A stretch of DNA of 64,000 nt from Streptomyces sp. NBC_01304 (GTDB lineage: Bacteria > Actinomycetota > Actinomycetes > Streptomycetales > Streptomycetaceae): contig NZ_CP109055.1 in assembly GCF_035975855.1 (NCBI RefSeq), positions 6,758,001 to 6,822,000 on the forward strand, in the 5' to 3' direction. The translations under genes and the position numbers were made by a program. Numbering within the stretch: position 1 is the stretch's first letter; every line of letters starts with the position of its first letter. Below are positions 1-10,934 of the stretch, piece by piece. The notes beneath the pieces are model-generated. The model did no database searches. It worked only from the letters and a program-made list of their open reading frames with translations, and was not told the DNA's origin.

Positions 1-575
1 TCATCGCGACCGGCCCGGCCATGGACGTCGACCTGGGCGACGTGATCGACGGCTGGTTCCGCACGGACCGGGCGGTGATGCCCAAGGACGCCGTGTACCC
101 GAGCGGCGACTCCACCGAGGAGATCGAGAAGCACAACCTCGACGAGATGAAGAAGTCCCAGAACTCCGCCGTCGACGCCGCCCTGAAGTACCTGGGCAAG
201 ACCGACGACGGCATCAAGGTCTCCCTCAAGCTCGCCGACATCGGCGGCCCCAGCGCGGGCCTGCTCTTCTCCCTCGGCGTCGTCGACAAGCTGGACGGCG
301 ACGGCAGCGGCGGCGACCTCACCGGCGGCCGCACCATCGCGGGCACCGGCACGATCACGCCGGACGGCAAGGTGGGCCCGGTCGGCGGGGTGTCCCTCAA
401 GACGCAGGCCGCCAAGCGCGACGGCGCGACCGTCTTCCTCGTCCCGCAGGCGGAGTGCTCGGACGCCAAGGCCGAACTCCCCAAGGGCCTCCAGCTGATC
501 CCCGTCAGCACCCTCAAGGGCACCGTGGAATCGCTGCGCGCCCTGGAGGAGGGCGAGAAGGTACCGAGCTGCTAG
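1..575 (+). CDS. Secreted PDZ/S16 Lon-like serine protease, C-terminal part (5' end outside window)
   Basis: The open frame enters from the left edge, so only the C-terminal part is present. It carries the S16 (Lon-type) proteolytic fold: a GGPSAGLLFS motif holding the catalytic serine, and about 50 residues later GGVSLKTQAA holding the catalytic lysine, with a GTGTITPDGKVGPVGG stretch between them. In actinobacteria this arrangement belongs to membrane-anchored proteins with an upstream PDZ domain (YlbL type), which act outside the membrane and need no ATP; the anchor and PDZ are inferred and lie outside the window. The substrate is unknown. It converges on the minus-strand osmoprotectant operon with 36 bases between the stops. 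Confidence 0.88.
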   Translation, partial: IATGPAMDVDLGDVIDGWFRTDRAVMPKDAVYPSGDSTEEIEKHNLDEMKKSQNSAVDAALKYLGKTDDGIKVSLKLADIGGPSAGLLFSLGVVDKLDGDGSGGDLTGGRTIAGTGTITPDGKVGPVGGVSLKTQAAKRDGATVFLVPQAECSDAKAELPKGLQLIPVSTLKGTVESLRALEEGEKVPSC

Positions 576-611
576 GGCTCAACTCCCGTACGCCCAGCCC
601 TTCTAGCCCTT

Positions 612-1586
612 CTAGCCCTTCTTGACGAACCCTTCCTGCACCAGCCAGTCCAGCGCCACCTCGTGCGGGTCCTGCCCGTCCACGTCGACCTTCGAGTTCA
701 GCTCCTGCGCCGTCGCGTTGTCGAGCTTGGCCGTGATGGGGTCCAGGACGTCCGCGATGGCCGGGTACTTCTTGAAGGTGTCGCTGTTGAGCATGGGCGC
801 GGCGTTGTAGTTGGGGAAGAAGTGCTTGTCGTCCTCCGTCAGCACCAGATCCATCGCCTTGATCCGGCCGTCGGTCGTGAACACCATGCCGTAGGTGCAG
901 GAGTTGCCCTCCGACACCTGGGTGTAGACGATCCCGGAGTCCATGGCCTTGATGTGGGACGGCGGGATGTTCATGCCGTAGGCCTTCTGCATCCCGGGCA
1001 GTCCGTCGTTGCGCGAGGCGAACTCCTGGTTGACGCAGAGCGTGACGGCCTTCGGATCCGACTTCGACAGGGCCGCCACTTCGGAGAGCGTCTTCGTCTT
1101 GTACTTCGCCGCGTTGGCCTGGTTCATGGCCAGCGAGTAGGTGTTGTTGAGCTTGGCGGGCGGCAGCCAGGTGATGCCGTTCTTCAGGTCCGCGTCGTGC
1201 AGCGCCTGCCATTGCTTCTGCGGGTTGTCGATGGGTTCGGTGTTGCCGAGGAAGGTGATCCAGGCGGTGCCCGTGTACTCGTACATGCCGTCCGCGTCCC
1301 CGCTCTTGACGGCCTCGCGCGCGCCGATCGAGCCCTGGATGCCGGTCCGGTCGAGGACGTCCGCGCCGGCCGCCTTGAACGCGATGCCCATGATCTGGCC
1401 GAGGATCAGCTGCTCCGTGAACTCCTTGGAGGTCACGGTGAGATCGGCCCCCTTCAGGGGCTCGCCCCTGCCGATCGAGCCGGGTGTGACATCGGCGACC
1501 AGGGTGGACCCGCTGTGCAGTCCGCAAGCGCTCAGCAGGGCCAGCGCACCGGTGGTCGCCGCGATCAATCGGAACGTATGCCTCAT
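612..1586 (-). CDS. Glycine betaine/osmoprotectant ABC transporter substrate-binding lipoprotein
   Basis: This 324-residue protein begins with a basic n-region, a hydrophobic stretch and a lipobox (ALLSAC), so it should be a lipoprotein on the outer face of the membrane. The mature part has the OpuAC/OsmF-like start (LTVTSKEFTEQLILGQI) typical of binding proteins for glycine betaine, choline or related solutes. It is the last gene of a four-gene operon. Its ATG overlaps the TGA of the upstream permease (ATGA), which fixes the start at 1586; a longer open frame reading upstream is only a shadow of the permease gene. The exact ligand cannot be read from sequence. Confidence 0.92.
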   Translation of the reverse strand: MRHTFRLIAATTGALALLSACGLHSGSTLVADVTPGSIGRGEPLKGADLTVTSKEFTEQLILGQIMGIAFKAAGADVLDRTGIQGSIGAREAVKSGDADGMYEYTGTAWITFLGNTEPIDNPQKQWQALHDADLKNGITWLPPAKLNNTYSLAMNQANAAKYKTKTLSEVAALSKSDPKAVTLCVNQEFASRNDGLPGMQKAYGMNIPPSHIKAMDSGIVYTQVSEGNSCTYGMVFTTDGRIKAMDLVLTEDDKHFFPNYNAAPMLNSDTFKKYPAIADVLDPITAKLDNATAQELNSKVDVDGQDPHEVALDWLVQEGFVKKG

Positions 1587-2458
1587 GACCGCACCTCGAG
1601 ACCTCGTGGCCGCAGCAACAGCTCGGCCAGCGTGGCGAGCCAGTCCACCAGGAGCGCGAGCGCCACGGTCAGGATCGAGCCGAGGACCAGGACGGGCATG
1701 CGCTGGGTGGTGATCCCGGTGGTGATCAGATCGCCGAGCCCGCCGCCACCGCCGAAGGTGGCGAGGGTCGCCGTGCCGACGTTCAGGACGAGTGCGGTAC
1801 GCACCCCCGCGAGGATCAGCGGTACGGCGAGCGGCAGTTCGACCTTGCTCAGCACTCCGAGCGGCGACATCCCGATGCCGCGTGCCGCCTCCAGGAGGGT
1901 CGGGTCGTTGGCCTTGAGCCCCGCGATGGTGTTGGAGAGGACCGGCAGCACCGCGTAGATCACCATGCCGAACAGCGCGGCCCGCTTGCCGATGCCCAGC
2001 CAGATCACCAGGAGCGCGAGCAGACCGATCGCGGGTGTCGCCTGCCCGATGTTGGCCAGGGCCATCGCGAACGGGGCGGCCGGGCGCAGCCGCTTGCGGG
2101 TGAGCAGGATGCCCAGCGGGATCGCGATGATCAGCACGAAGAACGTGGAGATCACGGTGAGTTCGATGTGTTCCTTGAGCCGGACCCAGACGCTGCCGTC
2201 GGCGAGCGCGTTGGTGGCGATCGAGTCCAGACTGGCGTTGCGGAACCACAGCCAGGTGATCAGGAGGACGATCGCCAGGGTCGCCGGCAGGAAGGTCAGC
2301 TTCTGCCAGGTGATCCGGGGCGGGTCCTTCACGGCCTGCTCCGCGGGCGGTGCCTCCAGTTCGGCCTCGCCGATGTCGCGGAAGGTGTGCCCCTTGAGCT
2401 CGTGCTCGCCCTCGGGGCGCCCGGGCGGGGGAGCGGGGGGCCTGCGCGAGGTGTTCAC
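1583..2458 (-). CDS. Osmoprotectant ABC transporter permease (second membrane subunit)
   Basis: A 291-residue membrane protein of the OpuC/ProW BPD-type permease family. After a proline-rich cytosolic N-terminus of about 60 residues come several hydrophobic helices and the ATPase-contact loop containing EAARGIGMSPLGVL, the usual EAA motif. The start is GTG at 2458, with a GGAGG ribosome site upstream inside the end of the ATPase gene, overlapping its stop by four bases. It is translationally coupled to the binding protein downstream. With the permease at 3755-4402 it would form the transmembrane channel. Confidence 0.92.
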   Translation of the reverse strand: MNTSRRPPAPPPGRPEGEHELKGHTFRDIGEAELEAPPAEQAVKDPPRITWQKLTFLPATLAIVLLITWLWFRNASLDSIATNALADGSVWVRLKEHIELTVISTFFVLIIAIPLGILLTRKRLRPAAPFAMALANIGQATPAIGLLALLVIWLGIGKRAALFGMVIYAVLPVLSNTIAGLKANDPTLLEAARGIGMSPLGVLSKVELPLAVPLILAGVRTALVLNVGTATLATFGGGGGLGDLITTGITTQRMPVLVLGSILTVALALLVDWLATLAELLLRPRGLEVRS

Positions 2459-3762
2459 GCCTTCTCCTCCCCGGGCGCCGCGGAGCCGAAGTCGCCCTCC
2501 TGCTCGCGATGGGTCTGCTCGGCGCGCTGCTCCTCCAGGGCGTGCTGGTGCTCCATGGCCTCCAGGCGGTCGGATTCCAGGAGTTCCTGCACGGAGTTCA
2601 TCAGCGTCTCCATGTCGACGACGCCCTCGAACTCGCCGCGCCGCCCGGTCACCGCGACCCGGCCCGCGCTCTCGGTGAGCACGGCTTCGAGCGCGTCGCG
2701 CAGGGTCGCATCACGGGTCACCGTGTCGTGCACCAGCGTGCCCGCGCGGGCCAGTGAACCCCTGGCGCGCATCAAGTCACCGCGCCTGAGCCACTTGTAG
2801 GGGCGGCCGCGCTTGTCCAGGAGCAGGATCTCGTTGGTGTTGCCCGAGCGGAGCTTGTTGAAGATGTCCTGCAGCGGGTCGTCGACGGTGACCGTCGGGT
2901 ACTCGCGGATCTCCACATCCCGTACGCGGGTGAGATTGAGCCGCTTCAAGGCGGCGCCCGCGCCCACGAATCCGGAGACGAAGTCGTCGGCGGGGTTGGT
3001 CAGGATCGCCTCGGGGGTGTCGAACTGGGCGATGTGCGAGCGCTCGCGAAGGACCGCGATGCGGTCGCCCAGCTTGATCGCCTCGTCGAAGTCATGGGTG
3101 ACGAACACGATCGTCTTGTGCAGCTCGTGCTGCAGCCGGATCAGCTCGTCCTGCAGGTGGTCGCGGGTGATCGGGTCGACCGCGCCGAACGGCTCGTCCA
3201 TCAGGAGCACCGGCGGGTCGGCCGCCAACGCCCTTGCCACGCCCACCCGTTGCTGCTGCCCGCCGGAGAGCTGGCGCGGATAGCGGCCCCGGAACTCGCC
3301 GGGGTCGAGACCGACCAGGTCCAGCATCTCCTCGACCCGGTCCTTGATCTTCGACTTGGACCAGCCGACCATCTTCGGCACCAGGGCGATGTTCTGGGCG
3401 ACGGTCATGTGCGGGAAGAGCCCGGACGACTGGATCGCGTAGCCGACCTTGCGGCGCAGCTTCACCGGGTCCATGTCGGTGACGTCCTCGCCGCCGATCC
3501 TGATGCGGCCGCTGGTCGGCTCGATCAGCCGGTTGATCATCTTCAGCGTGGTCGACTTACCGCAGCCGGACGGGCCCACGAAGATGACGAGTTCGCCCGC
3601 CTTGATCTCCATGTTGACCTCGTCCACCGCGGGGTTCGGGCTGCCCGGGTAGCGCTTGGTCAGGTTCTCCAGCTCGATGGTCGCGCCGGTCGCGGCCGAG
3701 CCTGCCGGCTTGGGCGGCGCGGTGGTCGCGGCCGAAGCTGTGCTCGCGGACGTCTCAGACAC
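2455..3762 (-). CDS. Glycine betaine/osmoprotectant ABC transporter ATP-binding protein with CBS domains
   Basis: A 435-residue ATPase energising the importer. Walker A (GPSGCGKST), the signature LSGGQQQR and Walker B (VLLMDEP) are all intact. The region after about residue 285 looks like a CBS pair, the module which in OpuA-type transporters senses ionic strength and gates transport; that regulatory role is family knowledge, not shown here. The C-terminus is Glu/Gln-rich. The GTG start at 3762 has GAGGGG upstream and overlaps the preceding permease gene by eight bases. The product is the shared motor for the two permeases in this operon. Confidence 0.94.
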   Translation of the reverse strand: MSETSASTASAATTAPPKPAGSAATGATIELENLTKRYPGSPNPAVDEVNMEIKAGELVIFVGPSGCGKSTTLKMINRLIEPTSGRIRIGGEDVTDMDPVKLRRKVGYAIQSSGLFPHMTVAQNIALVPKMVGWSKSKIKDRVEEMLDLVGLDPGEFRGRYPRQLSGGQQQRVGVARALAADPPVLLMDEPFGAVDPITRDHLQDELIRLQHELHKTIVFVTHDFDEAIKLGDRIAVLRERSHIAQFDTPEAILTNPADDFVSGFVGAGAALKRLNLTRVRDVEIREYPTVTVDDPLQDIFNKLRSGNTNEILLLDKRGRPYKWLRRGDLMRARGSLARAGTLVHDTVTRDATLRDALEAVLTESAGRVAVTGRRGEFEGVVDMETLMNSVQELLESDRLEAMEHQHALEEQRAEQTHREQEGDFGSAAPGEEKA

Positions 3763-4402
3763 GGATACCCCTCGGGATGGTCAGCCGTCCGATGACGACG
3801 TACGCGGCGTCGAAAAGCAGCGCCAGGACGATGATGCCGAGCGTGCCCGCGAGCACTTGGTTCAGCGCGTTCTTGCTGCCGAGCGAGCCGATGCCGCGGA
3901 AGATCGCGTTGCCGAGCCCGGGGCCCGACGCATAGGCGGCGATCGCGGCGATGCCCATCAGCATCTGCGTGGAGACCCTGATGCCGGTGAGGATCGGCGG
4001 CCAGGCGAGCGGCAGTTCCACCTTGCACAGCCGCGCCATGCGCGACATCCCGATGCCCTTCGCGGCGTCCACCAGCGACGGGTCCACACCGCGCAGCCCC
4101 ACGATCGCGTTCCGCACGATGGGCAGCAGGCCGTACAGCGTCAGCGCGATCACGGTCGGCGCGACACCGAGCCCCACCACCGGGATCAGCAGACCGATCA
4201 TGGCGAGCGACGGGATGGTCAGGATGGTGGAGGTGGTCAGTGTGGCCAGATTGCCCGCCCACTGGCTGCGATAGGTGAGCACGCCGATCGCGACCCCGAT
4301 CAGGGTCGCCACGACCATGCACTGGAAGACCGCGCTGGCGTGCTGAAAGGCGTCGGCAAGGAGCTGCTGATGCCGGTTGCCCAGGTACTCCCAGAAGCTC
4401 AC
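3755..4402 (-). CDS. Osmoprotectant ABC transporter permease (first membrane subunit)
   Basis: A 215-residue permease with about five hydrophobic segments and an EAA-type loop (DAAKGIGMSRMARL), as in OpuCB/OpuCD. It is shorter than the second permease because it lacks the proline-rich N-terminal extension. The GTG start at 4402 is preceded by GAGGTGA at good spacing. It is the first gene of the transporter operon and lies only 47 bases after the stop of the Lrp-type regulator gene, so read-through from that gene is possible. Two different permeases plus one CBS ATPase and one lipoprotein is the usual OpuC/OsmU layout. Confidence 0.92.
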   Translation of the reverse strand: MSFWEYLGNRHQQLLADAFQHASAVFQCMVVATLIGVAIGVLTYRSQWAGNLATLTTSTILTIPSLAMIGLLIPVVGLGVAPTVIALTLYGLLPIVRNAIVGLRGVDPSLVDAAKGIGMSRMARLCKVELPLAWPPILTGIRVSTQMLMGIAAIAAYASGPGLGNAIFRGIGSLGSKNALNQVLAGTLGIIVLALLFDAAYVVIGRLTIPRGIRV

Positions 4403-4449
4403 ACGGATTCACCTCGCGGTCAGGATCCGGCGACCCCCGAGGACAGGGG

Positions 4450-6236
<1,787 letters not shown>

Positions 6237-6266
6237 CCGACCGCCATCTCGGCACATTGACACGTT

Positions 6267-6303
6267 CGACACGGAGAGTGCCCATTTGGCACTCTCCGTG
6301 TCG
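6267..6303 (+). terminator. Hairpin terminator after hppD
   Basis: A perfect 16-bp stem (6267-6282 with 6288-6303) and a 5-base loop lie 30 bases after the hppD stop. There is no long T tract, as is usual for Streptomyces terminators. Confidence 0.8.
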
Positions 6304-6363
6304 CCGTGTGTAGCGGCCCGGGTTTCAGTGGCTCTCAGGACCACACCCCCTGGGAGTACGACC

Positions 6364-7809
6364 ATGAAGTCAACGCTGCGATTCAGGGTTCCGTACGCCC
6401 TGGCCTTCCTCACCGGCACCTCACTGCTCGCCGCCGCGACCCTGGCCGGCCCCGGCACCGGCGTCTCCGCGGCCGGCAGCCACATCGACGCGCCCGTCGC
6501 GATGCTCAACCCCGACCTCAACGGCGCGGACCTGTTCATGTTCACCAGCCCGGACGACCCGGACTCGGTGACGATCATGTCGACGTACCAGCCGGTCAAC
6601 CCCCCGAAGGTGGTCGGCGTACTGCCGCCGCGGCTGTTCCGCCCCGATGCGCACTACGACCTCAACATCGACAGCAACGGCGACGCCAGGCCCGATGTCA
6701 CCTACCGCTGGACCTTCCGCACCCAGAACCCGGGCCTGCTGCACGCGAAGGGCGTGGTCGACGACCTGGCCGACACCGACCGCCTGGAGCGCCAGACCTA
6801 CCAGCTGGAGGAGATCCGCCCCGGCGGCACCAAGGTCCTGACGAAGAACCAGCTCTCCGCGCCGAGCCGGCTCAGCCGAGTGCTCATGCCGAACTACGAG
6901 AAGCTGCAGCGCCAGGCGACGGTCAGCCTGCCGGGCGGGATCAAGGCGTACGCGGGCCCGGCCGCCGACCCGTTCATCGTCGACATCCGGACCTTCGCGA
7001 TGCTCAAGCTCGGGGTGGACCTCCCGGCCCCGGTCAACCCGCTGTCCGCGCTGGGCTCCAACGTGATCGTCACCGCCGTCCAGGTCCCGAAGAAGAGCCT
7101 CGCCCTGGGCGGCAACCCGTCGCGCAACCCGGTGATCGGCGCCTGGGCGACCGCCTCGGCCAAGACCCTGAAGATCAACAACTCCGGTGGCGGGTATGTC
7201 CAGATGTCCCGCATGGGCCACTCGTTCCTCAACGAGGCGCTCGGGCCGGACGCGTTCCTCAACCCGGGCGGGCTGCTCGTCGGCATCCCCGGCGGCGTCG
7301 CCGACCAGTTCAACGGCAGCAAGCCGCACATGGACAGCAAGTGGCGGGCCTTCGTCGACATGGTCAAGCGGCCGCTCGGCCCCAAGCTGGCCTCGCTCGG
7401 CCACCTCGCGCTCGTACCGGCGCCCAAGGATCCGCGCGAGGACCTCTGGCAGGTCTTCACCAAGGGCATCGGCAAGAAGAACGGCCCGATCCCCGGTGAC
7501 CTCAACGCGCACAACCTCAACGCCGACGTCGACGCGGACAAGATCGTGCCGGGCGAGATGATCCGGCTCAACATGTCGACGCCCGTCACCAAGAGCCCCA
7601 AGAAGTACGGCTGGCTGGTGGGCGACAAGCAGGGCTATCCCAACGGCCGCCGGCTCACCGACGACGCGACCGTCGTCTTCGGCCGGCTGCTGATGGGCGA
7701 GCCGCAGGGCAAGGGCGCCCCGCTGCTCTTCGAGCCGCAGCTCGGCCCGTTCCCGCCCAAGCCGAAGGGGCACTTCCCGTACGTGGAGCTGCCCAGCGCG
7801 CTCTTCTGA
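6364..7809 (+). CDS. DUF4331 family secreted protein
   Basis: A 481-residue protein with a signal peptide (hydrophobic stretch to about residue 38, cleavage near VSAAGS). The mature part begins SHIDAPVAMLNPDLNGADLF and continues with FTSPDDPDSVTIMSTYQP, which is the hallmark start of DUF4331 proteins. Members are exported and of unknown biochemical function. The ATG at 6364 is preceded by GGGAG. It converges on the NicO transporter and TPR genes, with 29 bases between the stops; the DUF4331-transporter-TPR grouping may mean they work together, but that is inference. Confidence 0.88.
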   Translation: MKSTLRFRVPYALAFLTGTSLLAAATLAGPGTGVSAAGSHIDAPVAMLNPDLNGADLFMFTSPDDPDSVTIMSTYQPVNPPKVVGVLPPRLFRPDAHYDLNIDSNGDARPDVTYRWTFRTQNPGLLHAKGVVDDLADTDRLERQTYQLEEIRPGGTKVLTKNQLSAPSRLSRVLMPNYEKLQRQATVSLPGGIKAYAGPAADPFIVDIRTFAMLKLGVDLPAPVNPLSALGSNVIVTAVQVPKKSLALGGNPSRNPVIGAWATASAKTLKINNSGGGYVQMSRMGHSFLNEALGPDAFLNPGGLLVGIPGGVADQFNGSKPHMDSKWRAFVDMVKRPLGPKLASLGHLALVPAPKDPREDLWQVFTKGIGKKNGPIPGDLNAHNLNADVDADKIVPGEMIRLNMSTPVTKSPKKYGWLVGDKQGYPNGRRLTDDATVVFGRLLMGEPQGKGAPLLFEPQLGPFPPKPKGHFPYVELPSALF

Positions 7810-7838
7810 CGGCTGGGGCCTCGCGCCCCGCGCCCCGC

Positions 7839-9407
7839 TCAGCCGTGCAGCAACGGCACGGCGCTGCGCAGCGCGAGGCCCAGGCCCACCGCGACGACGA
7901 GCGCGGCGGTGACCCGGGGCATCAAGGCCCGGATCCGCCGCGCTCGCGCGCTGTTCAACCGCCCGGCCCGGTCGCCGAGCCGGGCCACGAGCAGCCCGGC
8001 GGCGGTGAGCACGGCGGCCATCCCGAGGCCGTACGCGAGGACAAGACCGACCCCGAAGGCCGTACGGTTCAGCGCCATCGCGCCGAGCAGCACCACGAGC
8101 GCCGACGGACTGGGCACGAGCCCGCCCGCGACACCCATGCCGAGGAGGGTGAACCGGCGGTAGGGGGTGGGGGGTTGGTGCACGTGATCGTGGTGGTCGT
8201 GATGATCGTGGTGGTCGGGCCCGTGCCCCTGCTCATGGCTGTGCCCGTACTCATGACTGTGCCCGTGCACATGACCGTGGCTGTGCCCATGCCCATGCCC
8301 ATGCCCAGGCCCATGCCCAGGCCCATGGCTGTGCCCGTACGCCCCTTCCTTGCCCCGCAGGGCCCCGCGCAGCAGCATCACCCCCACCCCCGTCACCACG
8401 GCCCCGCCCGCCACCCCCAGCCAGCTCAGCACCCGGTCCGCGGCGAGCGAAGCCGACACCGTGATCAGCAGGCCGAGGGCGAGCACGCCCGCCGTGTGCG
8501 TGAAGGTGACCGTCGCCCCGACCACCGCCGCGTCCCGGACGCCCCCGCGCCGCCCCGCCATGCACGCCGCCATCACCGTCTTGCCGTGCCCCGGCAGCGC
8601 CGCATGCCCCGCCCCGAGCAGCAGGGCGAGGAACACCGCGGCCAGCCCGACCGGCAACGTGAGGCCGTCCCGCGCGGCGAGCGAGGCGAGCCGTCCGTCC
8701 ATCGCGGTGAGCCAAGTGCCGGGACCAGCAGATGAGTTGAATCCACCCGGCAGTCCCTCGGCCGCCGACCCGCCGGCACCCGGAGCGACCCGCAGTACGG
8801 CCCGGCGCACCTCCAGCGGATCCGCGAGGAGGTCGTCCGGGTAGCGGCGCAGCTCCCCGGAGACGCTCCGGCCCGGCACATCGGAGGCGGCGAGCCGCAC
8901 CCCGTCGGCCGCCCCTGCGGTGATCTCGCGCCAGCCGATCCGCCCGCGCTCCGACTCGTCGGCGAAGACCACCTCGGCCCCGCGCCCCAACTCGGCGGCC
9001 GCGCTCAGCGCACAGGTGATCCGGCTCGTCCGCAGCCCCGCCTCGCCCGGCACCACCTCCATGCGGCTGTGCGTGACCCGGAAGGACAGGGCCCGCCCCG
9101 AGGCCTCGGCCCGCACCTCGCGCGCGATCCCCGCGCACACCTCGCCGGCGTGCGCGGCGAGCTCGCCGGGCTCCGCCTGCCCGTCCCGGTCGGCGTCGAC
9201 CGCCCGCGAGGCCTGCAGGGTCGGGATCTCCGCCCGGTCCACGACGGCGGTGTCCTCGACCCGGTCGGGAAACACCCGGAGCCCGTGATAGCGGTTCACG
9301 GTGAAGTTCCCCAACGGATGCGCAGCGGCGGGCAGTTCACCGATGCCGAGCAGCGCCAAGGCCGCCACGACGGCACTCCATGCCCGTACCCGTACCCGCA
9401 CCCTCAT
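7839..9407 (-). CDS. NicO-type nickel/cobalt transporter with His-rich loop
   Basis: A 522-residue membrane protein. A signal-like N-terminus leads to an extracytoplasmic domain opening with AHPLGNFTVNRYH, then transmembrane helices from about residue 255 containing the family motif HAALPGHGKT. Between helices lies a strongly histidine-rich loop (repeats of GHGHGHSH and HHDHHDH, about residues 350-410), which would bind Ni2+, Co2+ or Zn2+. NicO/RcnA-like proteins include both importers and exporters, so direction is unknown. Its ATG overlaps the stop of the TPR gene (ATGA). The divergently transcribed cobalt-type nitrile hydratase suggests cobalt as substrate. Confidence 0.87.
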   Translation of the reverse strand: MRVRVRVRAWSAVVAALALLGIGELPAAAHPLGNFTVNRYHGLRVFPDRVEDTAVVDRAEIPTLQASRAVDADRDGQAEPGELAAHAGEVCAGIAREVRAEASGRALSFRVTHSRMEVVPGEAGLRTSRITCALSAAAELGRGAEVVFADESERGRIGWREITAGAADGVRLAASDVPGRSVSGELRRYPDDLLADPLEVRRAVLRVAPGAGGSAAEGLPGGFNSSAGPGTWLTAMDGRLASLAARDGLTLPVGLAAVFLALLLGAGHAALPGHGKTVMAACMAGRRGGVRDAAVVGATVTFTHTAGVLALGLLITVSASLAADRVLSWLGVAGGAVVTGVGVMLLRGALRGKEGAYGHSHGPGHGPGHGHGHGHSHGHVHGHSHEYGHSHEQGHGPDHHDHHDHHDHVHQPPTPYRRFTLLGMGVAGGLVPSPSALVVLLGAMALNRTAFGVGLVLAYGLGMAAVLTAAGLLVARLGDRAGRLNSARARRIRALMPRVTAALVVAVGLGLALRSAVPLLHG

Positions 9408-10825
9408 GCCTCGTCCTGACCCTTGCCCTTGTCCAGCGCATCGAGGGCCTTGCGCGCCGCCGGTGCCTGCAGCGGCGAGAAGTGCGCGTTGAGCTTCAGC
9501 GCCTCGCCCAGGTGCGCCCGGGCCGCCGCCCGCATGCCGAGCGCCCGCTCGATCTCCCCCCGGTGGTACGAGAACGACGCGCCCCGCCAGCCGATCCCGG
9601 CCGCCTTCCGCGCGTACGGCAACGCCTCGGCGTCCCGGCCCGCGCGGTGCAACGCCCAGCCGAGCGCATCCGCCACCAGCACGCTCTTACGTCGCCGCCA
9701 CTCGTCCTGAAGCGTCCGCACCGCCGCCTTCGGGTCCCCGTGGTCGGCCTCGAACAGGCCTAGCGTCAGGTCGTCGCTCACCCCGGCCGCGGCGAACAGC
9801 TTGACCTCCGCCCGCAGCACCTCGTACTGCTCCCGCGCCTCGGCCCCGCGTCCGAGCGACTCGTACAACTCGCCCAGGGCCAGCACGTATTCGGGCAGCG
9901 GAACCCGTCCGGTCACCTCCCGGTAGTCCCGCAGCGCCGCCTCGGTATCGCCGAGCGCCGCACGCGCCCTGGCCCGCGCGGCGAGTGCCGGATGCGAGTC
10001 CGGGTCGGCCCGCAGCGCGGCCTCGTAGCTCCGCAGCGCCCCGCGCACATCGCCGCGCTCCCAGGCCAGTTCACCGATCCGGTGCAGACAGAAGGAGGTC
10101 TCGGCGGGCGAACCTGCCACCCCCACGGCCTGCTCAAGCGCACTCTTCGCCTCGCCCGTCCGGCCGTGCATCTCCAGCTCGTAGGCGGCCCGGGTGAACG
10201 CGGGCAGCCCGGGCCGCAGATCGAGCAGCCGCTGCACGGCCGCCGTCGCGTCGTCGTACGCGCCGAGCTGGGTGTACGCGTCGATCAGCACGGGATAGAC
10301 CGTCCACCGCAACGGCTCGGCGGCCCGCACCCGCTCGCCCCATTTCCTGGCCCCGGCGAAGTCGTGCCGGGCATTGGCCAGGGCGCCCATCCCCACCATG
10401 GCGGCGTAGTTCCCGCCCGCCGCGCTCCGCAGCTTCAGCGAACGACCCAGCGCCTGTTCGGACTTGGGGTAGTACGAGGGGTCGGCGGTACGCCGCGCCT
10501 GCTCCAGGTAGGCCGTGCCGAGCACCGTCCACGAGGCGTCGTCGTCCGGGTGCTCGCGCAGCGCCTTCTGCCGTTCGTCGATCAGCGCCGAGAGGTCCCC
10601 GGCCGCGGCGGGCGCGCCCGCCCCGGTCACCGTGTCGGCCCGGATCACGGGCGCCGCGGACGGCGGCACGTCGTCGGGGCCGAGTGTCAGCAGCCCGCCG
10701 GCCACCGCCGCGACCACGAGGACCGCCACCGCCACCGCCGCCTTCCGGCCGCCGAACCGCCCGGCCGACCGCCTGGTCTCTGTCTCGCAGGTCTTGGAGG
10801 TCTCGGAGGTCTCGGAGGAATCCAC
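9404..10825 (-). CDS. TPR-repeat membrane-anchored protein (paralogue of 12969-14987)
   Basis: About 473 residues: a short Ser/Thr/Glu-rich cytosolic N-terminus, one transmembrane helix (AAVAVAVLVVAAVAGGLL), then tandem tetratricopeptide repeats to the end (for example YYPKSEQALGRSLKL and AALRADPDSHPALAARARAR). TPR arrays mediate protein-protein contacts; no enzymatic motif is seen. GTG 10825 is taken as the start; GTG 10891 is also in frame, but it overlaps a 17-bp motif shared with the promoter region of the paralogue. The gene is first in an operon with the NicO transporter. It strongly resembles the larger protein at 12969-14987. Confidence 0.83.
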   Translation of the reverse strand: MDSSETSETSKTCETETRRSAGRFGGRKAAVAVAVLVVAAVAGGLLTLGPDDVPPSAAPVIRADTVTGAGAPAAAGDLSALIDERQKALREHPDDDASWTVLGTAYLEQARRTADPSYYPKSEQALGRSLKLRSAAGGNYAAMVGMGALANARHDFAGARKWGERVRAAEPLRWTVYPVLIDAYTQLGAYDDATAAVQRLLDLRPGLPAFTRAAYELEMHGRTGEAKSALEQAVGVAGSPAETSFCLHRIGELAWERGDVRGALRSYEAALRADPDSHPALAARARARAALGDTEAALRDYREVTGRVPLPEYVLALGELYESLGRGAEAREQYEVLRAEVKLFAAAGVSDDLTLGLFEADHGDPKAAVRTLQDEWRRRKSVLVADALGWALHRAGRDAEALPYARKAAGIGWRGASFSYHRGEIERALGMRAAARAHLGEALKLNAHFSPLQAPAARKALDALDKGKGQDEA

Positions 10826-10887
10826 CCGTTCACTGTGCGGGCGTACGCCGCGTCGGCACGGCCCCGAAATGGCGTCCTGGCAGAAGA

Positions 10888-10904
10888 TCACACCGATGGC
10901 CCCG
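10888..10904. promoter_or_regulatory. 17-bp motif shared with 15051-15067 (putative operator/promoter element)
   Basis: The sequence TCACACCGATGGCCCCG occurs here and again at 15051-15067. Both copies are in divergent intergenic regions upstream of the two paralogous TPR genes, in the same orientation relative to them. The likely role is a shared operator or promoter; function is unproven. Confidence 0.45.
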
Positions 10905-10934
10905 GGTGTGGCGGACAGGCCCTAGAGTGCGGCC